Source of the DNA: CAZNLH01 sp964573995
GTDB lineage: Bacteria; Gemmatimonadota; CAZMKB01; CAZNLH01
NCBI GenBank assembly: GCA_964573995.1
Contig: CAZNLH010000020.1
Location: 1-45,261 of the forward strand
Length of the DNA: 45,261 nt
Reading direction: 5' to 3'
Positions 34,793 to 42,801 of this stretch are shown in pieces. Positions within the stretch are counted from its first letter, which is position 1, and every line of letters begins with the position of its first letter. Position numbers and translations under genes: made by a program. The notes beneath the pieces were generated by a model. The model saw only the letters and a program-made list of their open reading frames with translations. It was not told the origin of the DNA and did not search any database.

Positions 34793-35519
34793 TATCCACC
34801 CTCCCCTCGGCGGAAGATGATGACGTCCCATGCCTCTTCAAGAGGGCGAAGTGGAGGAGGAGAAATCCGCCCGATACCAACGGCAGGACAAGGATATGTG
34901 CGCTGTAGAACCGGATGAGCGTCAGCCAGGTAACGTCCTCCCCCCCATAAAGGACTTTGACCAAGAAACTTCCTACCAGGGGTACCTTCCATAGGACATC
35001 GATGTTGGCGACCGTCTTCCAGTAGGCATACTGGTCCCATGGCAGTAGCCTGCCGGTAAGAATGAAATAAAAACTGAGGAAGAGGAGAACCGCCCCAACA
35101 ATCCAGTTGAGGTCCTTCGGCCTTCCATAGGACCGCCATACAAAACACCTGAAGAGATGCACGAAGATGAGAAATATGAAGATGCTCGCAGACCAGGCGT
35201 GGACCTGCCTGACCGTGCGACCGAACATGACCTCGTTCTCCAAGTACCTGATGCTGGCCTGGGCGCTGTCAGGTGTCGGATTGTAATAGAAGAGGAGGAG
35301 CAACCCGGAGACTATCGTAATAGCCAGGACCGCAAACAAGAGCCCGCCGGTCAACGAAATCCAACTCCGCCATCCATCTTTTTCCCCGTCGCCCTCCCAC
35401 TCAAGGTCAAGCCAGGCATAAAGTCGCCCGAAGACCAATCCCGAAAAGGCAAGAATCCCGGCCACATCGATTGGATCGATACCCCGCTCGGTGAACCACC
35501 GTTTCAGTCTTTCAAGCAA
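34785..35519 (-). CDS. Cytochrome b6-like subunit of a Rieske/cytochrome b complex
   Basis: A protein of 244 residues with four or five membrane helices. The b6/bc1 N-terminal signature is present: LLLFYYNPTPDSAQASIRYLENEV, then the first haem-ligand helix with VRQVHAWSASIFIFLIFVHLFR (two His 14 apart), SYGRPKDLNWIVGAVL, TGRLLPWDQYAYW and the second ligand helix with SAHILVLPLVSGGFLLLHF. This gives two bis-His haem b sites for electron bifurcation at the membrane. An extra N-terminal helix (DVAGILAFSGLVFGRLYAW) precedes the core. It stands between the Rieske and subunit IV-like genes. Confidence 0.92.
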   Translation of the reverse strand: MLERLKRWFTERGIDPIDVAGILAFSGLVFGRLYAWLDLEWEGDGEKDGWRSWISLTGGLLFAVLAITIVSGLLLLFYYNPTPDSAQASIRYLENEVMFGRTVRQVHAWSASIFIFLIFVHLFRCFVWRSYGRPKDLNWIVGAVLLFLSFYFILTGRLLPWDQYAYWKTVANIDVLWKVPLVGSFLVKVLYGGEDVTWLTLIRFYSAHILVLPLVSGGFLLLHFALLKRHGTSSSSAEGRVDNE

Positions 35520-35540
35520 AGGGCCGCTCTCCCTGTAAGA

Positions 35541-35963
35541 TTACACCCTCAAGTATATGGAATCACCCATCAGGTCTACCGAATAAGATCGGAGGCTCCT
35601 CTGGGCCGGACCGCTCAATACGTTTCCCTTCAAGTCGAATAGCGCGGCGTGGCAAGGACAGAGGAGCCTGCCTTCCCCCTTTTTCCACTCGACCAGGCAT
35701 CCCTTGTGAGTGCATATCGCCGACAGGGCGAAAAAACGTCCCTTCATATCCTTCCCTACCAGGATGGTATCGGATTGGATGCGTATAAGTCGGCTGTAGC
35801 CTGGAGGAAAATGCTCAGCATCGCCTATCCGGATTAGCCTCTCGTACCTCCTGCGCATTGTACTGCTCGATCGAAAATATGCGATCGCAGCGGCCAGGGC
35901 GGAAAGGCCGGCCAGGACCACTCCCCCCCTCATGAGGTGCTCAAGGAAGGTCCTTCGTCGCAT
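35541..35963 (-). CDS. Rieske [2Fe-2S] iron-sulfur protein
   Basis: A protein of 140 residues from ATG 35963, which has GGAAGG seven bases upstream; ATG 35981, overlapping the preceding gene's stop by one base, would add six residues. The N-terminus MRRRTFLEHL followed by a hydrophobic helix resembles a Tat signal anchor, usual for Rieske proteins. The cluster ligands are in CTHKGC and CPCHAALFD, with the two Cys and two His all present. It should accept an electron from quinol at the Qo site of the cytochrome b6-like protein and pass it to the multiheme cytochromes; no cytochrome c1 or f gene is seen, so a multiheme protein probably takes that role. Confidence 0.94.
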   Translation of the reverse strand: MRRRTFLEHLMRGGVVLAGLSALAAAIAYFRSSSTMRRRYERLIRIGDAEHFPPGYSRLIRIQSDTILVGKDMKGRFFALSAICTHKGCLVEWKKGEGRLLCPCHAALFDLKGNVLSGPAQRSLRSYSVDLMGDSIYLRV

Positions 35964-35980
35964 GCCCTTACCTTCCGGCA

Positions 35981-37204
35981 TCACCGTCTTCTCTTCTCCT
36001 TTAATCTCCTGCGGACGTCCGCTGCGAACCAGATAACCGATATCCCTACCAGGACTGCGAAGACCCAGATAAAGGCCTGCCGGATATAATAGAAGAGCCC
36101 CGATCCCTTGCTCTCGATATTCAGGTGGATCTTGCCGCGAGTGAAATTGACGGATGTCTTCGTATGACACTTTCCACAAGTCTTCTGCAGGTTGTTTACA
36201 TTGATCGAAGACTTGGGATCACTGGAAGGCCGAATATCGTGAAACCCGTGACAGCTCGAGCAGTTGGCGACTTGAAGGCTTCCCAGTTCATGGGCAACCC
36301 CGTGATAACTCTCGTTGTAGGTCTTCAGGTGATCCGAGGAGATATCGTACTTCTTCATCTTCTCGGATTCATGGCACTTTGAGCACGTATTGGGGATATT
36401 TTCGGGGGATACGGATGAGGCCTTCTTTTCAGGTGAGAGGATGGAATGCTCCCCGTGACAATCCACGCAAACGGCGACATCCCGATTGCCCTCCTCATAC
36501 TTCACGCCGTGGATACTCTGTCGATAGACCTCGAAAATCGATGTGTGACACTTTCCGCAGGTCTCCGGCCTGTGAGCGGATACCTCATGGTGGTCCTTCC
36601 CCTCGATCTCGTGAATGCCGTGGCAATCCGTACAGACTGCCGCGAACTGGATCAATCCGTCTTTCATGAGCGCCCTTCCGTGAACGCTCCTGGAATATTC
36701 GGTGTAAGGACTCTTGGCCTTGATGTTATACTTCTCCACAACCGCCATGTTTTCATGGCATCTGGCGCAGGTCTTGGGGATCTCCGAACGATAAACAGTA
36801 GAGGCGGGATCCAGGTGGGAGAGGATTCGGTGTTTTCCATGGCAGTCATAACACGCAGGAGCCTCCGTTTCACCCTTTGCCAGATAAGCCCTGCCATGGA
36901 CACTGTCCGTATACTCTTTATACTCCTCCTTATGGCACCTCCGACAATCAACTGCCGCCATCTTTCCCTCGTGAGGCAGCGCCTGGATGCCGGTGTGGCA
37001 GCCGACGCAACGCATCTCCGCATGAACGGATTCCCGGATGTCCTTTGCGTCGACCGGCGGTACAACCTTGAACCCCAGTTCAAGGCCGCTGCCATGGCAC
37101 TTCAGGCAGTCACGATCGGCGAAAGAGACGCCCTTTGAAAGGATTCGGCATGGAATCAACAATAGAAGGAAAAAAGCAAGGGTCACTTGGAACCCGCTTT
37201 TCAT
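35981..37204 (-). CDS. Membrane-anchored 11-heme c-type cytochrome, first gene of the locus
   Basis: A protein of 407 residues from ATG 37204, with GGGGG upstream; the frame opens 30 codons earlier without support. Signal peptide about 1-24 (VTLAFFLLLLIPCRILS). Eleven CxxCH motifs: CLKCH, CVGCH, CRRCH, CYDCH, CARCH, CTDCH, CGKCH, CVDCH, CSKCH, CSSCH, CGKCH. Distal-ligand-like SVHGRA, SIHGVK and SYHGVA segments alternate with them. C-terminal membrane helix (FIWVFAVLVGISVIWF) with a very basic tail. It is a paralogue of the cytochromes at 28537 and 33117. Its stop overlaps or abuts the Rieske gene, so it likely belongs to the same complex. A 16-bp palindrome lies upstream. Confidence 0.93.
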   Translation of the reverse strand: MKSGFQVTLAFFLLLLIPCRILSKGVSFADRDCLKCHGSGLELGFKVVPPVDAKDIRESVHAEMRCVGCHTGIQALPHEGKMAAVDCRRCHKEEYKEYTDSVHGRAYLAKGETEAPACYDCHGKHRILSHLDPASTVYRSEIPKTCARCHENMAVVEKYNIKAKSPYTEYSRSVHGRALMKDGLIQFAAVCTDCHGIHEIEGKDHHEVSAHRPETCGKCHTSIFEVYRQSIHGVKYEEGNRDVAVCVDCHGEHSILSPEKKASSVSPENIPNTCSKCHESEKMKKYDISSDHLKTYNESYHGVAHELGSLQVANCSSCHGFHDIRPSSDPKSSINVNNLQKTCGKCHTKTSVNFTRGKIHLNIESKGSGLFYYIRQAFIWVFAVLVGISVIWFAADVRRRLKEKRRR

Positions 37205-37314
37205 ATTGAACCCCCACGGTTTGCGCGCAGGATGGCTTGATCCGGGTAGATGATCCCGATCGACCATCAAAGAAATAATGGCCAGCCTTCCCAATAATAG
37301 AGGGGTCTGGGGAA

Positions 37315-37330
37315 ATTACCCTCAGGTAAT
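37315..37330. promoter_or_regulatory. Palindrome upstream of the cytochrome operon, possible operator
   Basis: ATTACC-CTCA-GGTAAT, a perfect 6-bp inverted repeat with a 4-base centre, lies about 110 bp upstream of the first cytochrome gene on the minus strand, in the only gap before the locus. It is of a size and shape used by dimeric regulators. A weak TTGTCT -35-like hexamer lies nearby, but no convincing -10 was found. Confidence 0.35.
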
Positions 37331-37382
37331 CTTACAAGACAAGAGATGATAAAATGGCCATCCGCTGCGGGCGAAAGCCGCC

Positions 37383-38450
37383 TCAGGAGATATAACTCCG
37401 TTTCAAAGAGGCAATTCGGCGTATCCGCTTCTCCGCCATCCGGTCGGCTGATTCACTGGTCGGGATATTCTCCTCCTTGGCAATGGCGAAGACCTCGAGC
37501 AGACGGTCATAGATTTGTTTGGACCGACGCATGGCCCTTTCTCGATTATAACCTTCCAACTCCACCGCGACGTTGATCAAGCCTCCGGCGTTGATCACAT
37601 AGTCAGGTGCATAGAGGATTCCTCTCTTCTCGATCTCGATACCATGACGCTCTGATTCGAGTTGATTGTTGGCAGAACCTGCAATGATCCGGCACTTGAG
37701 TTCCGGTATCGTATTGTCGTTGAGGACCGCTCCCAGGGCACATGGCGAGAAGATGTCGACATCCTGAGAATATATCTCATCGGGGCCGACAGATTTTACG
37801 CTGAACTCACTGACGACGCGATCTAATCTCTCGGGATCGATATCGGTTACGATGACTTCGGCGCCCCCCTCAATAAGATTCTTAACGAGGTGATAGCCTA
37901 CGTGTCCGAGCCCCTGGACAGCCACCCTCACGCCATCCAGTGAATCTCGATCCATCCTCTCCTGCACGGCCGCCTTGATCCCCTGGAAGACCCCGAATGC
38001 AGTCACAGGAGATGGATCACCGCTCCCGCCAAGCGCCGCTGTGATTCCCGTCACGTGTTTCGTTTCCATGAAGACATATTCCATATCTTCAACGGATGTA
38101 CCGACGTCCTCGGCCGTGATATACCTACCGCCGAGTCCCTCGATAAAACGGCCATAGGCCCTGAAAAGTTCCTCGGTCTTATCCGTCTTGGGATCGCCGA
38201 TAATAACGGCCTTCCCCCCACCCAAATTCAGGCCCGCAGCGGCTGCCTTGTAAGTCATGCCCCTCGACAATCTCAGGACATCCGTTATCGCCTCTTCCTC
38301 GGTGGCGAAGGGCCACATGCGTGTACCGCCGAGGGCCGGCCCCAGCGTGGTGTTGTGGATCGCAATGATTGATCTCAGGCCGGCATCGATATTATTACAA
38401 AATACCAATTGTTCGTGATCCAGGTTGGTCATCTCGTCGAACATCTGCAT
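37383..38450 (-). CDS. Leucine/valine/phenylalanine-type amino-acid dehydrogenase
   Basis: A protein of 355 residues of the Glu/Leu/Phe/Val dehydrogenase family. It oxidatively deaminates branched or aromatic amino acids to 2-oxoacids with NAD+, or runs in reverse. Marks: ALGGTRMWPFATEEEA, the catalytic Lys in GLNLGGGKAVIIGDP, ITAEDVGTSVEDM, the Rossmann motif VQGLGHVGYHL and CALGAVLNDNTI. The size and motifs suit leucine dehydrogenase rather than the longer glutamate enzyme; the exact substrate cannot be read. Start ATG 38450 with GAAGG upstream. It stands alone, between the TPR gene and the cytochrome locus. Confidence 0.93.
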   Translation of the reverse strand: MQMFDEMTNLDHEQLVFCNNIDAGLRSIIAIHNTTLGPALGGTRMWPFATEEEAITDVLRLSRGMTYKAAAAGLNLGGGKAVIIGDPKTDKTEELFRAYGRFIEGLGGRYITAEDVGTSVEDMEYVFMETKHVTGITAALGGSGDPSPVTAFGVFQGIKAAVQERMDRDSLDGVRVAVQGLGHVGYHLVKNLIEGGAEVIVTDIDPERLDRVVSEFSVKSVGPDEIYSQDVDIFSPCALGAVLNDNTIPELKCRIIAGSANNQLESERHGIEIEKRGILYAPDYVINAGGLINVAVELEGYNRERAMRRSKQIYDRLLEVFAIAKEENIPTSESADRMAEKRIRRIASLKRSYIS

Positions 38451-38521
38451 GATTGCTACCTTCCCTCCCTGTAATGGTTGACTCTTCAGTACCTTTTAAC
38501 TTAGAATAGGACCATGAATAC

Positions 38522-39259
38522 CTACAACTCATCCAAGCCCTGGAGGTAGGCCCTTGATACAGTATCACCAGGTTCGAGTTCCCCTGCCATCTTGAAATAC
38601 TCCCTGGCCTCCTCCTTGTCGCCGCTCTTCATGTAAGCCATCGCTATGCGAAAGATCGCACCCGCGTCGTTAGAGTTGGTCTCCAGTACCCTTTTAAACT
38701 CCGAAATCGACTTTTCCCACTCACCCATCTGGAAATAAGTCACCCCGAGATGATAATGCGCCATCAGGTACTCCGGCGTCAGTTCGAGCGACTGAGTGAA
38801 ATGTTCGACCGCCCGTTCCAACCTTCCCAGATGAAGGTTCGACAGGCCGAGCCTGTAATGGGCGGCCCTGAATTCGGGATCAATCTCGAGCACCCTCTTG
38901 AAATGGGCAATGGAGTCTTCCACGTAACCCCTGTGGTAGAGGGCGATCCCGAGGTCATAATGAGCACCGATGTATTCCGCGTCAATCTCAATGGCATTAC
39001 GGTACTCCGCGATGGACAGATCGAGCATCCCCTCATGAAAATACAGGTTTCCCAACAACTTGTGAGCCAGGGCGTTCCCGGCGTTTCCGGTAAGGAGCGT
39101 TCTGTAAGCCTGGATAGCCTTGAATGCCTCTCCCTCCCCTTCATAATCGAGTGCCAGGAGGAGTTGACGAAGTTCATCGGCATCACTCAGAAATTCACCA
39201 CACTGCCTGCAGAACACAACACCCTCTGGATTCTCAGCCAGGCACGACTTGCATGTCAT
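38522..39259 (-). CDS. Zinc-ribbon TPR-repeat protein
   Basis: A protein of 245 residues from ATG 39259; a TTG one codon earlier is possible. GGAGG lies about 13 bases upstream. The N-terminus is a small zinc ribbon (CKSC-x11-CRQC). From about residue 65 there are five to six tandem 34-residue TPR units (ALAHKLLGNLYFHEG, AHYDLGIALYHRG, AHYRLGLSNLHLG, AHYHLGVTYFQMG, AIFRIAMAYMKSG), ending in a D-E-L tail. TPR arrays hold partner proteins. The ribbon plus TPR layout is common in uncharacterised scaffold proteins. It is probably cytoplasmic; no signal peptide or membrane helix. Confidence 0.85.
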   Translation of the reverse strand: MTCKSCLAENPEGVVFCRQCGEFLSDADELRQLLLALDYEGEGEAFKAIQAYRTLLTGNAGNALAHKLLGNLYFHEGMLDLSIAEYRNAIEIDAEYIGAHYDLGIALYHRGYVEDSIAHFKRVLEIDPEFRAAHYRLGLSNLHLGRLERAVEHFTQSLELTPEYLMAHYHLGVTYFQMGEWEKSISEFKRVLETNSNDAGAIFRIAMAYMKSGDKEEAREYFKMAGELEPGDTVSRAYLQGLDEL

Positions 39260-39362
39260 CAAAGAACACCCACCTCCACTTCAACGGCTCTAAGATCGGT
39301 AACCACGAGATCCATCAGCGGTTATTCTTACTTCCACCCGGATTCTTTTCCCCCTTGCGGGC

Positions 39363-40556
39363 CTAAACCCGTTTCAAAGCCTGCGAGAGGTCATTGATCA
39401 GGTCATTCACGTCTTCCAGTCCAACGGAGAGGCGTATGAAACCGGCGGTGACTCCTATCTTTTTCAATTCCTCCGGGGAATAGGTCGAATGCGTCATCGA
39501 TGCAGGATGCTCAATCAAAGTATCAACATCCCCAAGACTGACCGATAGAGTAATCAATTTTACAGAATTTAACAAGACCTCTCCCGCCTCCTTCCCACCC
39601 TTCACCTCGAACGCGATCATGCCGCCGAAGCCGCTCTGCTGCCTCACTGCAAGGTCATGCTGTGGGTGGGTCCTCAGTCCCGGGTACCAAACATGCTCGA
39701 CCTTCGGATGGCCCGCCAGGTATTGCGCAACCTCCATGGCATTCTCCGAATGGCGTTCCATCCTGACCGGGAGCGTCTTCAAGCCCCTCAAGAGCAACCA
39801 GGCATTGAAGGGACTGATGATACCCCCGAGGTCCTTGACGGTACTGACACGCACCTCATGGATAAAGTCCTTTGGTCCGATGATGACGCCCCCCACCGTG
39901 TCGCCGTGACCGCCGATATACTTGGTGGCACTGTGGATGACTATATCCGCCCCCAATTCGATCGGTCGCTGATAATAAGGGGTTGCAAAGGTATTATCGA
40001 CAACGAGAGGAATACCCGCCGATTTACATACCCGTGAACACGCCTCAATATCGATGATCGTCAGCGTAGGGTTTGCCGGTGTCTCTATCAACACCATTCG
40101 CGTATTTTCATCGATCGCGGCAGATATCTCTTCAATTTCCAAGGCGTTCACCTCTCTCACCTCGATGCCCAGTCTTACCAGCACCTCGGCGAAGAGATCG
40201 TGCGTCCCGCCGTATACGGTATCCGAGGCAACCAGGTTCTCCCCGCTCCTCGTGAGTGTAAGGATCGTACTCGATATGGCGGCCATCCCCGAAGCAAGGG
40301 CGATTGCACTCTCGCCCTTCTCGAGAAATGCCATCTCCTTCTCCAGTGCCGCATGTGTCGGATTGCCGAGTCGGGTATAAAAATAGCCCTCCCTGACTCC
40401 GGCAAAGAGGTCCGCGCCCTCCTTTACATCATGGAAGGCAAACGTTGAACTCTGATAAATGGGAGTAGAGAGTGCCCCCGTTGCCGGGTCCACGCCACCT
40501 GACCCGTGAATGCAGATCGTGGAGAAAGAACGCTTTTCAATATCTTCATTTCTCAT
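39363..40556 (-). CDS. Cys/Met-metabolism PLP enzyme (methionine gamma-lyase or cystathionine gamma-synthase type)
   Basis: A protein of 397 residues from ATG 40556, which has GGAGG six bases upstream; an ATG one codon earlier is too close. It is a type I fold PLP enzyme of the Cys/Met group: STPIYQSSTFAF, YTRLGNPTHAALE, the phosphate-binding ALASGMAAISS and the PLP Lys in SATKYIGGHGD (K212 of this start), then VDNTFATP. It could release methanethiol and 2-oxobutyrate from methionine or act in transsulfuration. The position of the methionine gamma-lyase Cys near YG-x-T is Gly here (VYGGTHD), so the substrate is open. No methionine-biosynthesis genes lie nearby. Confidence 0.9.
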   Translation of the reverse strand: MRNEDIEKRSFSTICIHGSGGVDPATGALSTPIYQSSTFAFHDVKEGADLFAGVREGYFYTRLGNPTHAALEKEMAFLEKGESAIALASGMAAISSTILTLTRSGENLVASDTVYGGTHDLFAEVLVRLGIEVREVNALEIEEISAAIDENTRMVLIETPANPTLTIIDIEACSRVCKSAGIPLVVDNTFATPYYQRPIELGADIVIHSATKYIGGHGDTVGGVIIGPKDFIHEVRVSTVKDLGGIISPFNAWLLLRGLKTLPVRMERHSENAMEVAQYLAGHPKVEHVWYPGLRTHPQHDLAVRQQSGFGGMIAFEVKGGKEAGEVLLNSVKLITLSVSLGDVDTLIEHPASMTHSTYSPEELKKIGVTAGFIRLSVGLEDVNDLINDLSQALKRV

Positions 40557-40817
40557 CATGGACCTCCTGCCTCCGGGCACCCGGAGTCGTTTCCATGTAT
40601 GATGGCCACATCATGGATCCGTGCCTCGCTGAAATGTATAACATTCATCGCCCATTGACAACCGAATAGATCAAACTGGGGTTTTCCTGACAAATCGGCA
40701 ATGATTCCGCGGGACTTTGCATATCATGAAGTCCCCTGGCAGGAAGAGTTGAGACAGCGGTTTCGGTAAATATCCCCCTCGATTGAAACCATGCTGCTGC
40801 CATCTTTCCAAATCGGC

Positions 40818-40855
40818 AAAAAAGTGGGGCCGGACCCCCCTCGTAGTCCGACCCC
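40818..40855 (-). terminator. Intrinsic terminator
   Basis: On the minus strand, GGGG-T-CGGAC (40846-40855), a 10-base loop and GTCCG-G-CCCC (40826-40835) pair over nine bases with one mismatch, followed after AC by six T (40823-40818). A textbook Rho-independent terminator, serving the predicted small RNA and possibly read-through from the NtrC-type gene. Confidence 0.85.
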
Positions 40856-40961
40856 GTACGGGACGAATTCACATTCATCCCTTCCCCGTTTTTAAAAACT
40901 CATCACAGCACGCTGTAAAGGATCTCGAACCTCCCCGGCTCTTGATCCCCCTTGACCCGTT
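40818..40961 (-). ncRNA. Predicted small RNA from a sigma-54-type promoter
   Basis: If transcription starts about 12 bases downstream of the -12 element (near 40961) and ends at the terminator (T-run 40818-40823), a transcript of about 144 nt results. It contains G-rich patches (GGGGGAU, GGGGAGG, GGGGAAGGG), a GTTTTTAAAAAC palindrome and an ACAGC-GU-GCUGU stem. At least five GGA triplets occur, a feature shared with CsrA/RsmA-binding RNAs but too loose to conclude. The layout, sRNA behind a sigma-54 activator gene on the same strand, resembles cbrB-crcZ in Pseudomonas. Prediction only. Confidence 0.4.
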
Positions 40962-40970
40962 CTTAAGAGA

Positions 40971-40988
40971 TGGCAACGTTCATGCCAA
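40971..40988 (-). promoter_or_regulatory. Sigma-54-like (-24/-12) promoter
   Basis: Minus strand TTGGCATGAACGTTGCCA: GG at 40985-40986, ten bases, GC at 40973-40974. It agrees with the TGGCAC-N5-TTGC consensus at all four invariant positions and most others. It lies 200 bp downstream of a sigma-54 activator gene. The sequence is also an imperfect inverted repeat (TGGCA/TGCCA), so an operator for another regulator is an alternative. Confidence 0.55.
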
Positions 40989-41188
40989 GTTCGGGAAAAA
41001 CAGGATACCGGCATACCACTCAAGGAAAATCCCTGTAATGTCATGTATAACAAGAAGTTAAAAATCGAGCGTGGAAAAGGGTGGAGAGTCGGTTAACGTT
41101 AGATGCAAAGCAACTGTTGTTTGATTCTGTTGAAAAGTCCGCAGGTGGTGGTGAATATTCCCCATTACTCCCTGGAGTATTGTGGTTA

Positions 41189-42568
41189 TTATATCGATAT
41201 CCCGAATTTTTCTATCCGATACCGGATTTGATCCCGGTTCATGCCCAGCAACTTTGCAGCCTTTGTCTGGTTCCCCCCCACCAGTCGAAGGGCCTGCTCC
41301 ACGAGTTCCCTCTCGAGCCTGCTGAAATCTATCCCTTTATCGGTCAAATTCAGGTACGTGACCACTGCCTCGTCCATCCATCCATGCTGCTCCCGCAACT
41401 CGGCCGGTAGATCATCCGCTGTAATCTCCTTTCCAGTTCCAAGCAGCATTGACCGCTCGATTATATTCTTGAGTTCACGGACGTTGCCCGGCCATCGATA
41501 ATTCACGAGCAAGTCCATCGCCTCACGGGAGACCCGCTGGACATCTTTCTTTAGATCGCGGTTGAATCCGTCAATAAACATCTTGACCAGCAGGGGTATA
41601 TCTTCCTTTCTCTCTCTGAGGGGAGGCAGATGAATGGGCACCACCTTCAACCTGTAATATAGATCACTTCGAAATCGTTCCGCCTTGACCTCTTCTTCCA
41701 GGTCCTTGTTCGTGGCGGCGATGATCCTTACATCCACCACGTGGTCCCTCACGCCACCTACCCGCTTGAACGCCTTTTCTTCCATGAACCTCAACAGTTT
41801 CGCTTGGAGGGAGAAGGGCAGATCCCCTATCTCGTCCATAAAGGCGGTCCCGCCGTCTGTAAGTTCCAACAGCCCGAGTTTCTGCGCCTTGGCGTCGGTG
41901 AAGGCCCCCTTTTCGTGCCCGAAGAGTTCGCTCTCCAGGAGATTTTCCGGCAAGGCGGAACAGGTGATTGTCATGAACGGCTTGTTGGACCTCTGGCTCT
42001 TGTAATGAATTACCTTCGCGACCAGATCCTTGCCGGTACCACTCTCACCCTGGAGAAGAACCGTAGTGGAATCGCTCCGAGAGACCTTGTCGATCAGGCT
42101 GAAGACCTCTACCATTTCTGGACACGACCCGATTATCCGCTTCGAACCGAATTTCTCCTTCTGTTGCCGACGCAGTGTCTTGACCTCCCGCCTCAGGCTG
42201 GTTGTCTCGAGCGCCTTGTCGATGGTCAGGATCAACTCGTCCATGTTGAACGGCTTGTTGATATAATCGTAGGCCCCCAGTTTCATCGCCTCAACCGCGC
42301 TGTCCACCGTACTAAAAGCGGTCATCATGATGACTACCGTATCCTGAAAATCACGGGCGATCTCTTTCAAGAGAGCGAGCCCATCGGCATCCGGCAGGCG
42401 GTAGTCAAGGAGTACCAGGTCGAAGTCCCTCGACTTCAACCCTGATATACCTTCTTTTCCACTGGCGGCCTCGGCAACCTCGTACCCCTCCTGCTCCAGC
42501 CTCTCTCTGAGGGACCAGCGGACCAATTTCTCATCCTCGATTATCAGTATACCAGCCGGAAGCCCCAT
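41189..42568 (-). CDS. NtrC-family sigma-54-dependent response regulator
   Basis: A protein of 459 residues. A receiver domain (1-120, phosphoacceptor D55 in LLDYRLPD, Lys in NKPFN) is followed by an AAA+ domain with Walker A GESGTGKD (174-181), the sigma-54 contact loop GAFTDA (221-226), Walker B TAFMDEIGDL and the RWPGNVRELKN segment. A Fis-type HTH ends the protein (GGNQTKAAKLLGMNRDQIRYRIEKFG). The contact loop is GAFTDA rather than the canonical GAFTGA, a variant present in many NtrC-like proteins. ATG 42568 is preceded by GAGGGGG. No histidine kinase gene adjoins it; the nearest is the haem kinase at 26273. It could activate the sigma-54-like promoter at 40971-40988. Confidence 0.95.
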   Translation of the reverse strand: MGLPAGILIIEDEKLVRWSLRERLEQEGYEVAEAASGKEGISGLKSRDFDLVLLDYRLPDADGLALLKEIARDFQDTVVIMMTAFSTVDSAVEAMKLGAYDYINKPFNMDELILTIDKALETTSLRREVKTLRRQQKEKFGSKRIIGSCPEMVEVFSLIDKVSRSDSTTVLLQGESGTGKDLVAKVIHYKSQRSNKPFMTITCSALPENLLESELFGHEKGAFTDAKAQKLGLLELTDGGTAFMDEIGDLPFSLQAKLLRFMEEKAFKRVGGVRDHVVDVRIIAATNKDLEEEVKAERFRSDLYYRLKVVPIHLPPLRERKEDIPLLVKMFIDGFNRDLKKDVQRVSREAMDLLVNYRWPGNVRELKNIIERSMLLGTGKEITADDLPAELREQHGWMDEAVVTYLNLTDKGIDFSRLERELVEQALRLVGGNQTKAAKLLGMNRDQIRYRIEKFGISI

Positions 42569-42801
42569 TATTATCCCCCTCGCGCCTCCTCTTCAAACGA
42601 AAGGCCCGGGACCAATAGCGCCCATACCCGCCTCCAGGAACCACACCACCATCCACTCCCCATAAATTGATTGTGACAACATAAAACGTTAAGGTAGCCG
42701 ACTCCCACCGTCAAGGCCCGGAAGGCGCGTGATTTTCCCGGTCCATTCACCTGATACCTGCAACGGGCCCATTCGATAAAAAATAACTTGACTAATCGTA
42801 A

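Larger units (their letters stand above)
40557..41188. other. Long intergenic region holding a predicted small RNA
   Basis: Over 600 bases without a convincing protein gene, between the PLP enzyme and the NtrC-type regulator. It contains a sigma-54-like promoter (40971-40988) and an intrinsic terminator (40818-40855), both on the minus strand. A 77-codon minus-strand frame at 40645-40878 runs through the terminator stem and is not protein-like. A partial palindrome TGTTATACATGACA (minus strand, about 41037-41050) lies roughly 60-70 bp upstream of the -24 element, where activator sites are often found. Confidence 0.5.

Noticed and set aside
40645..40878. 77-codon minus-strand frame in the long gap
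   Set aside because: It runs through a clear intrinsic terminator stem and T-run, and the sequence does not look like protein.
40921..40950. Minus-strand GGTTCGAGATCC resembling a tRNA T-loop
   Set aside because: The flanking bases cannot form the 5-bp T-stem, and no acceptor or anticodon arm is present; no tRNA called.
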